Shown here: one piece after another, positions 9,360 through 23,441 of the stretch
Numbering within the stretch: the first letter of the stretch is position 1
Layout of the letters: each line of letters opens with the position of its first letter
Assembly (NCBI RefSeq): GCF_022647505.1
Contig: NZ_CP071409.1
Span: forward strand, 1,550,001-1,614,000
DNA from: [Pantoea] beijingensis
GTDB lineage: Bacteria; Pseudomonadota; Gammaproteobacteria; Enterobacterales; Enterobacteriaceae
Length of the DNA: 64,000 nucleotides
Direction of reading: 5' to 3'
Made by a program: the position numbers and the translations under genes
Notes under the pieces: generated by a model
Databases searched by the model: none
What the model saw: only the letters and a program-made list of their open reading frames with translations
What the model was told of the DNA's origin: nothing

Positions 9360-10376
9360 ATGACTATTCTTGTAACCGGGGGAGCTGGATATATTGGTTC
9401 TCACACGTTGATTGCACTTGCGGAAGCAAATAGCAAAGAAAAGATTATCGTGATCGATAACTATGCTAACTCCTCTATAAAAGTTAATGAGAGAGTACAG
9501 ACCCTCGCGAAAAGAAGCTTCTTTTTTCATACACTGGATGTATGTAACTTAGAGGGGCTGAGAGAGATTTTTCAGCGTAATAATATTCATACAATTATTC
9601 ATTTCGCCGGATTAAAGTCTGTGTCGCAATCTATACACAGTCCATTGGAATATTACGATAATAACTTCACTGCCACGATCAATATTCTAAAATGCATGAA
9701 AGAGTATAATGTTAATAAGATTATATTCAGCTCATCAGCCACCGTATATGGTCCCCCAGAATTTATACCTTTAAATGAAAATGCGAAAGTTGGCGGAACG
9801 ACTAATCCTTATGGTAGTTCCAAATTATTTTGCGAGCAGTTGTTAAAGGATTTCACTTCTGCATATTCAGATAAAACAGTAATTAATCTTCGTTATTTTA
9901 ATCCTGTTGGTGCGCATGAATCAGGCGTTATCGGAGAGGATCCGTGTGGGATCCCTAATAATCTGATACCTTTTATTTATCAGGTGGCAATTGGTAAGCT
10001 CCCGGCGTTAAAAGTATATGGCACCGATTATCCAACACATGATGGTACGGGAGTAAGAGACTACATTCATGTTATGGATTTAGCTGAGGGCCATGTTGCT
10101 GCTCTCAGAAAAGATCCTGGCCCCGGTTTCTATACTTACAATCTTGGTACCGGAAAGGGATATTCGGTACTTGATGTAGTCAATACATTCAAAAAAATCA
10201 GTGGTACTACATTGAACGTTGAAATGAGCGAAAGACGGAAAGGGGATGTAGCTGAATGTTGGTCGGATCCTAACAAGGCGAACACAGAACTTAACTGGAA
10301 AGCGCAGCGGGATCTTGCGACAATGCTGGCTGATGGTTGGAAGTGGCAGCAGCAAAATCCGGATGGTTATATTTGA
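9360..10376 (+). CDS. GalE/Gne-type UDP-hexose 4-epimerase with predicted UDP-GlcNAc/GalNAc activity
   Basis: The 338-aa extended SDR has GGAGYIGSH at 7-15, Ser126, and Tyr151-x3-Lys155. Unlike the copy at 2110 it has Cys300 (codon TGT at 10257-10259) in VAECWSDP, the place of E. coli Tyr299. A Tyr-to-Cys change there is known to open the E. coli enzyme to UDP-GlcNAc/UDP-GalNAc, and human GALE also has Cys. I infer that this copy supplies UDP-GalNAc (or both sugars) to the O-unit. It ends the O-antigen operon, 11 nt after the GT32 gene, with AGAGGG as ribosome site. GC is lower than in the border galE. Confidence 0.88.
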   Translation: MTILVTGGAGYIGSHTLIALAEANSKEKIIVIDNYANSSIKVNERVQTLAKRSFFFHTLDVCNLEGLREIFQRNNIHTIIHFAGLKSVSQSIHSPLEYYDNNFTATINILKCMKEYNVNKIIFSSSATVYGPPEFIPLNENAKVGGTTNPYGSSKLFCEQLLKDFTSAYSDKTVINLRYFNPVGAHESGVIGEDPCGIPNNLIPFIYQVAIGKLPALKVYGTDYPTHDGTGVRDYIHVMDLAEGHVAALRKDPGPGFYTYNLGTGKGYSVLDVVNTFKKISGTTLNVEMSERRKGDVAECWSDPNKANTELNWKAQRDLATMLADGWKWQQQNPDGYI

Positions 10377-10774
10377 ATCTGCGATTTTTATCTGATTAAT
10401 TTTTCCCTGATTCTGACGCGATTTGGAGTAATATTCGTTATTCAATAGCAAAATTAAAGATAAGCTTTTTTTTTGCTCATGTTGATGATTTTTTCGGCTG
10501 CTGATTTCTGCTCTCGTTGGATGCTGAACACGCATCTTACCGTATTCTTTTTCTTTGCTTATTTTTTGTTCCCTGGGATTAATTTTTTGTAATCAGCTGT
10601 TATTCCGCGTCAACGTTCGAATGCTGTATCCCATCGCTTTATCGCACATTACGTTAAGTGTTAAATTATCTATCACACCTATTGCTATATCAATTTAACG
10701 TTTTTTAGATACGATAGGTATCATGCGTTTTATCTATAGCAATATTGTAAAAACCAATACGACAGGAGTAGGTA
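10377..10774 (+). other. Intergenic region upstream of gnd
   Basis: About 400 bases, AT-rich at the left and with no gene. No clear terminator follows the epimerase gene. A short inverted repeat (GATAC-5-GTATC, 10708-10722) lies 53 nt upstream of the gnd start and could be part of its promoter region, but this is not firm. Confidence 0.5.
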
Positions 10775-12181
10775 ATGTCCAAGCAACAGATCGGCGTTGT
10801 AGGTATGGCTGTAATGGGCCGCAATCTGGCTCTTAACATCGAGAGCCGCGGCTATTCTGTCTCTATCTTCAACCGCTCACGTGAAAAAACTGACGAGGTC
10901 GTGGCTGAAAATCCAGGTAAGAACCTCGTTCCGCATTACTCTATTGAAGAGTTCGTTGATTCACTGGAAAAGCCACGTCGTATCCTGCTGATGGTGCAGG
11001 CTGGTGAGCCTACCGACAAAACTATCGCGTCGCTGACTCCACATCTTGATAAAGGTGACATCCTGATTGATGGCGGTAACACCTTCTATAAAGATACCAT
11101 TCGTCGTAATAAAGAACTTTCTGAACAAGGTTTTAACTTTATCGGTACGGGTGTGTCCGGCGGCGAGGAAGGGGCTCTTAAAGGTCCTTCTATCATGCCT
11201 GGTGGACAAAAAGAGGCCTATGAACTGGTCGCACCAATCCTTGATAAAATTGCCGCTCGCGCAGAAGGTGAAGCCTGCGTGGCCTATATCGGCCCAGACG
11301 GTGCAGGCCATTATGTGAAGATGGTGCATAACGGTATTGAATATGGAGATATGCAGCTGATTGCTGAGGCGTATTCGCTGCTGAAAGGTGCACTCAATCT
11401 GAGCAATGATGATTTAGCGAAAACCTTCAGTGAGTGGAATGAAGGTGAGCTAAGCAGCTACCTGATTGACATCACTAAAGATATTTTCACTAAGAAAGAT
11501 GAAGACGGTAAATATCTGGTTGACGTGATCCTTGATGAAGCGGCTAACAAAGGCACCGGTAAATGGACGAGCCAGAGCTCCCTCGATTTGGGTGAACCGC
11601 TGTCTCTGATTACTGAATCCGTTTTTGCTCGTTACCTTTCTTCACTGAAGGCGCAGCGTGTTGCCGCATCTAAAGTGCTTACCGGTCCTGCCGTGAAGCC
11701 ATTCGCAGGTGATAAGGCCGAATTTATTGAGAAAGTACGCCGCGCGCTTTATCTGGGTAAAATCGTTTCTTATGCTCAGGGTTTTTCACAGTTGAAAGCG
11801 GCTTCTGATGAGAACAACTGGGATCTGCATTACGGTGAAATTGCGAAGATCTTCCGTGCAGGTTGTATTATCCGTGCTCAATTCCTGCAAAAAATCACTG
11901 ATGCCTATGCGGATAATGCAAATATTGCCAATCTGCTGTTAGCGCCATACTTTAAAAATATCGCTGACGAGTATCAGCAGGCACTGCGTGATGTAGTGGC
12001 CTATGCGGTTCAAAATGGTATCCCAACCCCTACGTTCTCTGCTGCTATCGCCTACTACGATAGCTATCGCTCTGCGGTATTGCCTGCCAACTTGATCCAG
12101 GCACAGCGTGATTACTTCGGCGCCCATACCTATAAACGCACTGATAAAGACGGTGTATTCCATACGGAATGGCTGGACTAG
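10775..12181 (+). CDS. gnd: 6-phosphogluconate dehydrogenase, decarboxylating
   Basis: The 468-aa product matches the enterobacterial enzyme in length and motifs. It has the NADP-binding [13 protein letters not shown] segment at 9-21, the [11 protein letters not shown] loop at 124-134 and the catalytic Lys182 in [11 protein letters not shown]. It oxidises 6-phosphogluconate to ribulose 5-phosphate plus CO2 in the pentose phosphate pathway. AGGAG lies upstream of the ATG. gnd marks the right border of O-antigen loci and often recombines along with them; GC rises again here. Confidence 0.98.
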   Translation: MSKQQIGVVGMAVMGRNLALNIESRGYSVSIFNRSREKTDEVVAENPGKNLVPHYSIEEFVDSLEKPRRILLMVQAGEPTDKTIASLTPHLDKGDILIDGGNTFYKDTIRRNKELSEQGFNFIGTGVSGGEEGALKGPSIMPGGQKEAYELVAPILDKIAARAEGEACVAYIGPDGAGHYVKMVHNGIEYGDMQLIAEAYSLLKGALNLSNDDLAKTFSEWNEGELSSYLIDITKDIFTKKDEDGKYLVDVILDEAANKGTGKWTSQSSLDLGEPLSLITESVFARYLSSLKAQRVAASKVLTGPAVKPFAGDKAEFIEKVRRALYLGKIVSYAQGFSQLKAASDENNWDLHYGEIAKIFRAGCIIRAQFLQKITDAYADNANIANLLLAPYFKNIADEYQQALRDVVAYAVQNGIPTPTFSAAIAYYDSYRSAVLPANLIQAQRDYFGAHTYKRTDKDGVFHTEWLD

Positions 12182-12194
12182 TACGCATGCTGCT

Positions 12195-12220
12195 AACCTC
12201 CCGCTAAGCGGGAGGTTTTT
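12195..12220 (+). terminator. Rho-independent terminator after gnd
   Basis: A perfect 10-bp stem AACCTCCCGC/GCGGGAGGTT (12195-12204 with 12208-12217), a TAA loop and a T run follow 13 nt after the gnd stop. Confidence 0.93.
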
Positions 12221-12431
12221 TACTTTACAGATTATTCCCCTAATCTGTAACCTTATATCAGGTTATCTTCTCTGGTTGTTTCCACTTCCCTGTAATTTTG
12301 ATACTCCATATCTCATTGATTCACATCATCCTTCGGGTGACTTCCTCGGATAAGTCTATTCGCAGGTATTTCAATGATGATGGGAGCAGATTGGATTATA
12401 TTTTTTATTTTAAGTTGAGCTTACCTATCTT

Positions 12432-13454
12432 ATGAGCCAAGAAAAAAACGTGACACCTGAGGACCAATCGTTGCTCCGTCAGACTTTTTATAACCATGAT
12501 GATGAGCTTGACCTGCTGGATATCATTGCTCAGCTATGGAGTGGTAAGAAAATTATTATCTCTGCCGTGGTTATCATGATCATCCTTGCTGTGATTTATT
12601 TGTTTACGGCTAAAGAAAAATGGACATCCGAGGCTATCCTTACGCAGCCAAGTGCTGGCCAGGTTGCTAATTATAATGCTGCGCTTAATGTGCTCTACTC
12701 GCAGTATCCGCAGGACAAATTGGCTATTGCCGACCTTCAAAGACAGCTATTTAGCCGTTTTAGCGCCTCGATTTCTGCGCTGTCGGGCGAGCTACAAAAT
12801 CAGGAAGAACCGCTTAACCTTGTTGCTGAACCGGTGACTGTGGGACGTGACGATCCGTTAAGCATTAGATTTAGTGCTGTCAGCGCGAAAGAAGCACAAA
12901 CCATGCTGACTCACTATATCAAGCGAGTTAATGATGATGTAGTTGATGATTATGGCGCGGATATCAAACGTAACTTATCCGTTAAAGCCCGCGAACTTGC
13001 CGAGTCTCTCGCGGCGCAAGAGCGTGTGGCAGCGGATAAGAAACAAAAGCGCATTGATGTGATTAAGCAGGCAGTAAAAGTGGCGCAGGATTCAAATATT
13101 ACGGAATCCCCGCTGCGACAGGCAGAGTTTTTATCCGATGATACGCTTTATCTGTTGGGAGCCAAGGCCCTGCAGGCGATGATTACGAATGAAGCAACCA
13201 AACCTCTGGTGCTTGATGATAACTATTATAATACGCAACGTGCGCTATTTTTGATTAACAACCTTAAGATCCAGGTGGATAATCTGCAGTCATTCCGCTA
13301 CATCATGCAGCCGGATTTACCGTTTCGTCGCGATAGTCCGAAGCGGGCGTTAACCTTAATTCTTTCTGTTATGCTGGGTGGCATTATCGGTTCTGGCATC
13401 GTACTGGGTCGCAATATGACGCAGACTTATCGTCAACGTAAGCAGATGTCGTAA
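12432..13454 (+). CDS. wzz: Wzz, O-antigen chain-length regulator
   Basis: The 340-aa inner-membrane protein has the two-span Wzz topology: a span at about 41-60 after the DELDLLDIIAQLWSGKK motif, a long periplasmic coiled region, and a second span at about 306-326 preceded by the Pro-rich FRRDSPKR segment. It sets the modal length of polymer made by Wzy. The place between gnd and hisI is classic, although ugd, which sits between gnd and wzz in E. coli, is absent here. Ribosome site is weak. Confidence 0.93.
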   Translation: MSQEKNVTPEDQSLLRQTFYNHDDELDLLDIIAQLWSGKKIIISAVVIMIILAVIYLFTAKEKWTSEAILTQPSAGQVANYNAALNVLYSQYPQDKLAIADLQRQLFSRFSASISALSGELQNQEEPLNLVAEPVTVGRDDPLSIRFSAVSAKEAQTMLTHYIKRVNDDVVDDYGADIKRNLSVKARELAESLAAQERVAADKKQKRIDVIKQAVKVAQDSNITESPLRQAEFLSDDTLYLLGAKALQAMITNEATKPLVLDDNYYNTQRALFLINNLKIQVDNLQSFRYIMQPDLPFRRDSPKRALTLILSVMLGGIIGSGIVLGRNMTQTYRQRKQMS

Positions 13455-13470
13455 TATTTAAGCTATATAA

Positions 13471-13493
13471 ACGGGCACCTTAGCGGTGCCCGT
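13471..13493. terminator. Hairpin between convergent wzz and hisI
   Basis: A 9-bp stem ACGGGCACC/GGTGCCCGT with a 5-nt loop lies 16 nt after the wzz stop. The T tract is short on both sides, so it may work weakly in both directions for the convergent wzz and his operons. Confidence 0.65.
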
Positions 13494-13510
13494 TCTGCGT
13501 TTAAAGAATA

Positions 13511-13637
13511 TATCCCCGTCATACTTCAAGTCGCAGGTTTGTTGGCTGCGTTTAGTTACCCCGATCACTTACTTGAGTCAGTTCCCGGGGATGCCTGCGC
13601 TTGCCGCCGCCCTGCAACGCGAATTATTTAGGGGATA
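13511..13637. repeat. ERIC element (enterobacterial repetitive intergenic consensus), full length
   Basis: The element is 127 bp, the length of the ERIC consensus, and is bounded by TATCCCC and GGGGATA. Inside it has TACTTCAAGTCGCAGG at the left, the central ACCCCGATCACTTACTTGAG close to the ERIC consensus, TCCCGGGGATGC, and CCTGCAACGCGAATTATTTAGGGG at the right as an imperfect inverted repeat. It lies between wzz and hisI, as these non-autonomous elements prefer intergenic transcribed sites. Confidence 0.92.
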
Positions 13638-13645
13638 GATGTCAA

Positions 13646-14253
13646 TTATTTACTGTGCCGTTGACGAAGATTCTCAATCACCGTACTGAAATCAAGATCT
13701 TGATCCTGCAGTAGTACCAATAAATGATAAATTAGATCGGCTGCCTCATTGGTCAATTCGTGGCGATCGTTAACCGTTGCAGCCAGCGCCGTTTCCACAC
13801 CTTCCTCTCCCACCTTTTGCGCAATCCGCTTAGTACCGCTGGCATACAGTTTTGCCGTATAGGAACTGGCGGGATCGGCATGCTTACGTTCTGCCAGCAG
13901 TTGCTCCAGCTGATAAAGAAAGGTCCAGTCAGACGCGGCCGGTGAAAAGCAGCTTGAAGTACCGCGATGGCAGGTTGGCCCAATAGGGTTCGCCAGTATC
14001 AGCAATGTATCGTTGTCACAATCAGGGGTCATGCTGACCACATTGAGAAAATGGCCGGAGGTTTCACCTTTGGTCCACAGGCGTTGCTTAGTGCGGGAGA
14101 ATAACGTCACTTTTCCTTCACGCAGCGTTTTCTCCAGCGCTTCCGGGTTCATATAGCCATGCATCAGCACTTCACCGGATACATGGTGCTGTACGATCGC
14201 CGGCATCATGCCATCAGTTTTCACCCAGTCCAGCTCGGTTAATTGTTGTTGTG

Positions 14254-14260
<7 letters not shown>
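13646..14260 (-). CDS. hisI: HisIE, phosphoribosyl-AMP cyclohydrolase / phosphoribosyl-ATP pyrophosphatase
   Basis: The 204-aa bifunctional protein carries steps 2 and 3 of histidine synthesis. The N-terminal cyclohydrolase has the metal motif CDNDT and [12 protein letters not shown]. The C-terminal pyrophosphatase has [18 protein letters not shown] and [14 protein letters not shown]. It is the last gene of the operon and overlaps hisF by 7 nt. Confidence 0.97.
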
Positions 14261-16344
<2,084 letters not shown>

Positions 16345-16345
<1 letters not shown>

Positions 16346-17412
16346 TACAATACCCCTTTCGAACTCGGTAAGGTGTTCCCCTCAACCCAAATTGCCTGGC
16401 GCAGCGTCCGTCCGAACACCTTGAACAGGCTTTCAACGCGGTGATGGTCGTTTTTGCCTTTGGTACGCAGATGCAAGGTGCTGGCCATGGAATAAGAGAG
16501 CGAGCGGAAGAAATGCTCAACCATTTCGGTACTGAGATCGCCCACGCGCTGATAGTTAAATTCGGCTTTGTACTCAAGGTGCGGACGCCCGGAAATATCC
16601 AGCGCGCAGCGTGCCAGGCATTCATCCATAGGCAGGACAAAACCAAAACGACCGATGCCGCGCTTATCGCCCAGCGCCTTTAATAACGCTTCTCCCAGCG
16701 CCAGCCCTGTGTCTTCAACCGTGTGGTGATCGTCGATATAGAGATCGCCTTTCACATCGATATTCATACGAAAACCACCGTGGGTGGCAATTTGATCCAG
16801 CATATGGTCGAAGAAACCCACACCGGTGCTGATTTTGCTGTTACCTTCCCGATCCAGCCAGACTTCAACGTGAACCTGCGTCTCTTTAGTATTGCGGTTA
16901 ACCTCCGCATAGCGATCGCGCTTGGTCAACTGTTGGCGGATGGCTTCCCAGTTCAGGCCCTCACTGCCATAGCGTATTCCACCGATCCCCATATTTTCCG
17001 CCAGCACAATATCGGTCACGCGATCGCCAATCACATAACTGTTGTTTTTATCGAGCACGTCATCGCTCAGCCAGGATTCGACCATCTGTACCTTAGGCTT
17101 GCGGCAGTCGCAATTGTCTTCCGGCAGATGCGGGCAGATCAGCACATCTTCGAAGCGGATGCCTTGCGATGTCAGTACCTGCATCATCAGATTATGCGGC
17201 GCATCGAAATCGGCCTGCGGGAAGCTGGCGGTGCCCAGGCCATCCTGATTGGTTACCATTACCAGTTGAAAACCGGCTTTTTGCAGCGCAAGCAATGCAG
17301 GAATGACATCGGGTTCGAAGGCCAGTTTATCCAGGCGATCCACCTGAAAATCCTGTGGAGGTTCGGAAATAATGGTGCCATCACGGTCAATAAAAAGGAT
17401 TTTCTGGCTCAT
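16345..17412 (-). CDS. hisB: HisB, histidinol-phosphatase / IGP dehydratase
   Basis: I start this gene at the ATG at 17412 ([13 protein letters not shown]), which gives 355 aa, the usual enterobacterial length; a longer open frame upstream lies inside hisC. The N-terminal HAD phosphatase has Asp9 and Asp11 in the DRDGT motif and a CDCRKPK zinc loop. The C-terminal dehydratase has the metal motifs [14 protein letters not shown] and [10 protein letters not shown]. It catalyses steps 6 and 8 of the pathway. The start is 2 nt past the hisC stop. Confidence 0.96.
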
Positions 17413-17414
17413 GC

Positions 17415-19807
<2,393 letters not shown>

Positions 19808-19810
19808 GGC

Positions 19811-20710
19811 TTACTCCAGCATCTTCTCAATAGGTAGCACCAGAATTGAGCTGGCACCAAGGGCTTTTAGTTTTTCCATCGTTTCCCAGAAAAGTGTTTC
19901 GCTGCTGACCATGTGCAGTGCTATGCGGCTTTTATCACCGGCCAAGGGTAGTAGCGTAGGGCGCTCGGCGCCGGGTAGCAGCGCGATCACTTCATCCAGA
20001 CGATCGCTGGGGGCGTGCAGCATAATGTATTTGGATTCACGTGCTTTAATCACGCCCTGAATACGCGTCATCAGTTTATCGATCAACTCTTGTTTAGCGG
20101 CGGGCATTTCGCCGTCGCGCTGGATCAGGCAGGCTTTAGAGCGGTAGATCACTTCAACTTCGCGCAGGCCATTGGCTTCCAGCGTGGCGCCGGTTGAGAC
20201 CAGATCGCAAATCGCATCGGCAAGGCCAGCACGCGGTGCAACCTCAACGGAACCGTTCAACAGACAGGATTTAAAGCTGACGCCTTGTTTATCAAGATAC
20301 TGTTTCAGCAGATGCGGATAGGAGGTGGCAATGCGGGTGTTTTGCAGCGACTGTACGCCGCGATATTCCTCATCCACGGACATCGCCAGTGACAGGCGGC
20401 AACCGCCAAAATCAAGGCGACGCAAAGTATAGTAGCGGGGGTCATCTCCCTGAGCACGGCGTGTCAGTAATTCCTCTTCCAATACGTTTTCACCGATGAT
20501 CCCCAGATCGACTACGCCATCCATTACCAGACCGGGAATATCGTCATCACGTACCCGCAGAATATCAATCGGCATGTTTTCAGCAAAGGCGATCAGGCGT
20601 TGCTGCTGTAAATTGATTTTAATACCGCAACGCGCCAGCAGTTCACGGGATTCATCGCTTAAACGACCGGATTTCTGCATAGCTATGCGTAAACGGGAAT
20701 TATCTAACAT
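19811..20710 (-). CDS. hisG: HisG, ATP phosphoribosyltransferase (long form)
   Basis: The 299-aa protein is the long, self-regulated form. It starts [21 protein letters not shown] and has the PRPP-binding loop [14 protein letters not shown]. The C-terminal 80 residues form the ACT-like domain that binds histidine for feedback inhibition. It commits ATP and PRPP to histidine synthesis. The attenuator lies directly upstream. Confidence 0.97.
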   Translation of the reverse strand: MLDNSRLRIAMQKSGRLSDESRELLARCGIKINLQQQRLIAFAENMPIDILRVRDDDIPGLVMDGVVDLGIIGENVLEEELLTRRAQGDDPRYYTLRRLDFGGCRLSLAMSVDEEYRGVQSLQNTRIATSYPHLLKQYLDKQGVSFKSCLLNGSVEVAPRAGLADAICDLVSTGATLEANGLREVEVIYRSKACLIQRDGEMPAAKQELIDKLMTRIQGVIKARESKYIMLHAPSDRLDEVIALLPGAERPTLLPLAGDKSRIALHMVSSETLFWETMEKLKALGASSILVLPIEKMLE

Positions 20711-20799
20711 CGGTGCTTTCCTTTATTTGTCTGCGGGTTTGCAATGTTGAATCTGAAACCTGTCTGCTACGCGTTAACATCAATTACAAGCTAAAAAAA

Positions 20800-20828
20800 A
20801 GCCCCCGGAAGCTGATCTTCCGGGGGCT
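20800..20828 (-). terminator. his operon attenuator terminator
   Basis: On the minus strand a 12-bp stem AGCCCCCGGAAG/CTTCCGGGGGCT with a 5-nt loop ends in a run of U (A run at 20793-20800 on the plus strand). It lies between the leader peptide and hisG. Slow translation of the leader His codons should prevent this hairpin from forming. Confidence 0.95.
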
Positions 20829-20889
20829 CTCTTGCGTTCTGCACCACTGGAAGATCCTAATCGTCTTCCAGCACTCATCGCCTGAAAGA

Positions 20890-20937
20890 CTAGTCAGGGT
20901 GATGGTGATGATGATGGTTGAACTGAACGCGTGTCAT
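20890..20937 (-). CDS. hisL: HisL leader peptide with six consecutive His codons
   Basis: The minus strand encodes the 15-aa peptide MTRVQFNHHHHHHPD followed by TAG. E. coli HisL is nearly the same but has seven His and Lys in place of Asn, as I recall it. The six His codons (CAT CAT CAT CAC CAT CAC) make ribosome progress depend on charged tRNA-His and so control the attenuator downstream. Confidence 0.96.
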   Translation of the reverse strand: MTRVQFNHHHHHHPD

Positions 20938-20983
20938 AAAATTTCGTTATTCCGTATGAATGTGTATTCACTTATATGCTGTT

Positions 20984-21012
20984 AACCTAACCAGAATAAC
21001 GGATGATGGCAA
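20984..21012 (-). promoter_or_regulatory. Predicted sigma-70 promoter of the his operon
   Basis: On the minus strand TTGCCA (21007-21012) and TAGGTT (20984-20989) are spaced by 17 nt. The -10 hexamer TAGGTT is that reported for the Salmonella/E. coli his promoter. It lies about 47 nt upstream of the hisL start. Confidence 0.75.
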
Positions 21013-21153
21013 CCCTTTTTTGTTAGCAATGAAAGATTCTCTTATCAACGAGTGATTGTCAGCGTGATACGCGTGGCGTAGCCTGAAACTGCCGTGAACA
21101 CGGAAGCGCCCGAAGAATGACGGGTATGTACAGAGCGAACGCAGGAGTCGGGT

Positions 21154-21984
21154 ATGAAGAGAGTGGCGATTATCGGCCTTGGCTGGTTGGGGATGCCGTT
21201 AGCGATGGCGCTTACGGCTCGGGGATGGGAAGTCTGCGGCAGTAAAACCACACCGGATGGCGTTGATGCGGCAAGAAAGTGTGGAATTAATGCTTTTCAA
21301 CTGGAGCTGAAACCTGAACTTGTCTGTGACGCAGACGATCTGGACAAATTGCTGAAAGGTATTGAGGCGTTGGTGATAACGCTGCCTGCCAGCCGGACGG
21401 CAGAAGGCGGCGAGACTTACATGCAGGCGGTACAGCAGGTAGTTGACAGTGCCCTGGCGTTTAATGTCCCCCGCATTTTGTTTACCAGTTCAACATCGGT
21501 CTATGGTACGGCATCGGGGGTGATGAAAGAGAGCAGCCCACGCGAGCCGGAAACCGTTGCGGGGAAAACACTGGTCGCGCTTGAGAATTGGTTGCACGAT
21601 CTGCCGGGGACCTCGGTTGATGTGCTGCGTCTCTCCGGTCTGGTGGGGCCGGGCCGCCATCCGGGGCGATTTTTAGCGGGAAAAACAGATATTGCACAGG
21701 GTAACCACGGCGTTAATCTGGTGCATCTGGATGATGTCGTGGAGGCCATCGTCCTGTTACTACAAACACCAAAAGGCGGCCATATCTACAATTTAAGTGC
21801 GCCTGAACATCCCGCGCGAAACCAGTTTTATCCGGCGGTGGCGAAGCTGTTGGGATTGACGCCGCCAACGTTTTTGCCGGATGAGAATGACGCTCGGGGC
21901 AAGATTATTGACGGCAATACTATTTGCAATGAGCTGGGATTTGATTACCGCTATCCCGACCCGGCGACCATGCCACTGGAATAG
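21154..21984 (+). CDS. yeeZ: YeeZ-like NAD(P)-binding SDR-type epimerase/dehydratase homologue
   Basis: The 276-aa protein begins MKRVAIIGLGWLGMPLAMAL, with a glycine-rich nucleotide loop (GLGWLG), and has SSTSVYG and the later GHIYNLSAPEHPARNQFY. This is the YeeZ family, which in E. coli is also encoded next to hisL and transcribed away from it. The usual Tyr-x3-Lys is not evident, so substrate and activity are open. AGGAG precedes the ATG. Confidence 0.88.
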   Translation: MKRVAIIGLGWLGMPLAMALTARGWEVCGSKTTPDGVDAARKCGINAFQLELKPELVCDADDLDKLLKGIEALVITLPASRTAEGGETYMQAVQQVVDSALAFNVPRILFTSSTSVYGTASGVMKESSPREPETVAGKTLVALENWLHDLPGTSVDVLRLSGLVGPGRHPGRFLAGKTDIAQGNHGVNLVHLDDVVEAIVLLLQTPKGGHIYNLSAPEHPARNQFYPAVAKLLGLTPPTFLPDENDARGKIIDGNTICNELGFDYRYPDPATMPLE

Positions 21985-22046
21985 GTGTCTGCGTCAGGTC
22001 CAATATGTTCGGTTGGTGCGTTTGGCTATCCTGCAGCAGGAGTGCG

Positions 22047-23315
22047 TTAGATGCCCAGCCGATCGCGTAACGTATACCAGGCGGCCCCTATCGCCATTAA
22101 AGGTACTTTAAAACGCCGTCCTCCTGGAAAAGGCAGATGGGGGAGGTTAGCGAAAGCATTAAAACGCTCCGCACGACCACGCAGCATTTCTGCAATTAAT
22201 TTGCCCGCCAGATGTGTGCCGGTCACGCCATGTCCGCTATCTCCCTGCATGTAATACACATTTTTTTCCAACTGGCCAAACTGCGGCATCCGTGACAGAG
22301 TCAGTAAAAAATTGCCGCTCCAGCGATAGTTAAAGGCGATATCGCGTAGTTGCGGAAAGGTTTTAAGCAATTTAGGTTGTAGTCGCGCATCAATATCATT
22401 CGGATCCTGTGCTCCGTAAGTGACGCCACCGCCATACAGCAAACGGTTATCCGCCGTAAGACGAAAATAGTCGAGCAGGTAGTTACAGTCTTCCACACAG
22501 TAATTATTGGGGAGCAGCGACAGCGCAGTATCTGTGCTCAATGGCTCACTCACCACGATGTGCGAGCCACATGGCATGCTTTTATTGCCAAGACGAGGCT
22601 CAAGTTGTGGAGGTAAATACGCATTGCCGGCAAAAATAACGTAGTGGGCTTTAACGTCACCTCTGGCGGTTTTTATCAGGTTTGGCGAGCCATAAACTAA
22701 GTGAAGCGCTGCCGAATGTTCATAAATGCGCCCGCCGTGGCGTCGGATGGCTTCAGCTTCACCCAGTGCCAGGTTAAGCGGATGTAAATGGCCACCGCGT
22801 TTGTCCAGTAATCCACCAACATAATGTTTGGAAGCGACTTCACGCTGCATCGCTGACGCATCAAGCAGCGTGAGATCAGGATTACCAAAACGCGTCCAGC
22901 GTGTCTGCTGTGCATATAACTGTCTCATTTGTCGGCTATTTAGCGCGGCAAAGATCCCTCCCGGGCGATAATCACAGGCGATGGCATAGCGATCGATACG
23001 ATCCCGAATGATGTCGCCCCCTTCGAACATCATGCTACCAAACATATTCGCCACATCGCTTCCGTAACGCTGTTGGATAATATCCACGTCGCGGCTCCAG
23101 GAGTTAACCAACTGACCGCCATTGCGCCCGCTGGCGCCAAAGCCGATACCCTCGGCTTCAAGCAGCACGACATCATAACCCGCTTCCGTTAAAAAGAGCG
23201 CCGATGAAAGTCCGGTGAATCCACCACCAATAATACAAACATCACATGCAATACTCTCCTCCAACTGCGGCCACGGAGCATGATAGTTGGCGGTTGCGGT
23301 ATAGTAATTGTTCAT
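22047..23315 (-). CDS. puuB: PuuB-type gamma-glutamylputrescine oxidoreductase (FAD)
   Basis: The 422-aa product has the FAD loop CIIGGGFTGLSSALFL, then GASGRNGGQLVNS, NYCVEDCNYLLDYFRLTADNRLLYGGG in two adjacent blocks, and a C-terminus NLPHLPFPGGRRF. All align well with my memory of E. coli PuuB. It oxidises gamma-glutamylputrescine to the aldehyde. I prefer the ATG at 23315, 6-7 nt after GGGG; the in-frame ATG four codons earlier lacks a ribosome site. It is probably co-transcribed with puuD upstream. Confidence 0.9.
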   Translation of the reverse strand: MNNYYTATANYHAPWPQLEESIACDVCIIGGGFTGLSSALFLTEAGYDVVLLEAEGIGFGASGRNGGQLVNSWSRDVDIIQQRYGSDVANMFGSMMFEGGDIIRDRIDRYAIACDYRPGGIFAALNSRQMRQLYAQQTRWTRFGNPDLTLLDASAMQREVASKHYVGGLLDKRGGHLHPLNLALGEAEAIRRHGGRIYEHSAALHLVYGSPNLIKTARGDVKAHYVIFAGNAYLPPQLEPRLGNKSMPCGSHIVVSEPLSTDTALSLLPNNYCVEDCNYLLDYFRLTADNRLLYGGGVTYGAQDPNDIDARLQPKLLKTFPQLRDIAFNYRWSGNFLLTLSRMPQFGQLEKNVYYMQGDSGHGVTGTHLAGKLIAEMLRGRAERFNAFANLPHLPFPGGRRFKVPLMAIGAAWYTLRDRLGI

Positions 23316-23441
23316 GCATTTCCCCATCAGATTTTAAGCTGCGGTTTTATTGGCTCAAGAGGTGACGAGCGAATGGACGCTGACGATACTGCAGCGTGTA
23401 CGGTAAGCGATCATCGTATGGGACCATAGTCTTACCGGGTA

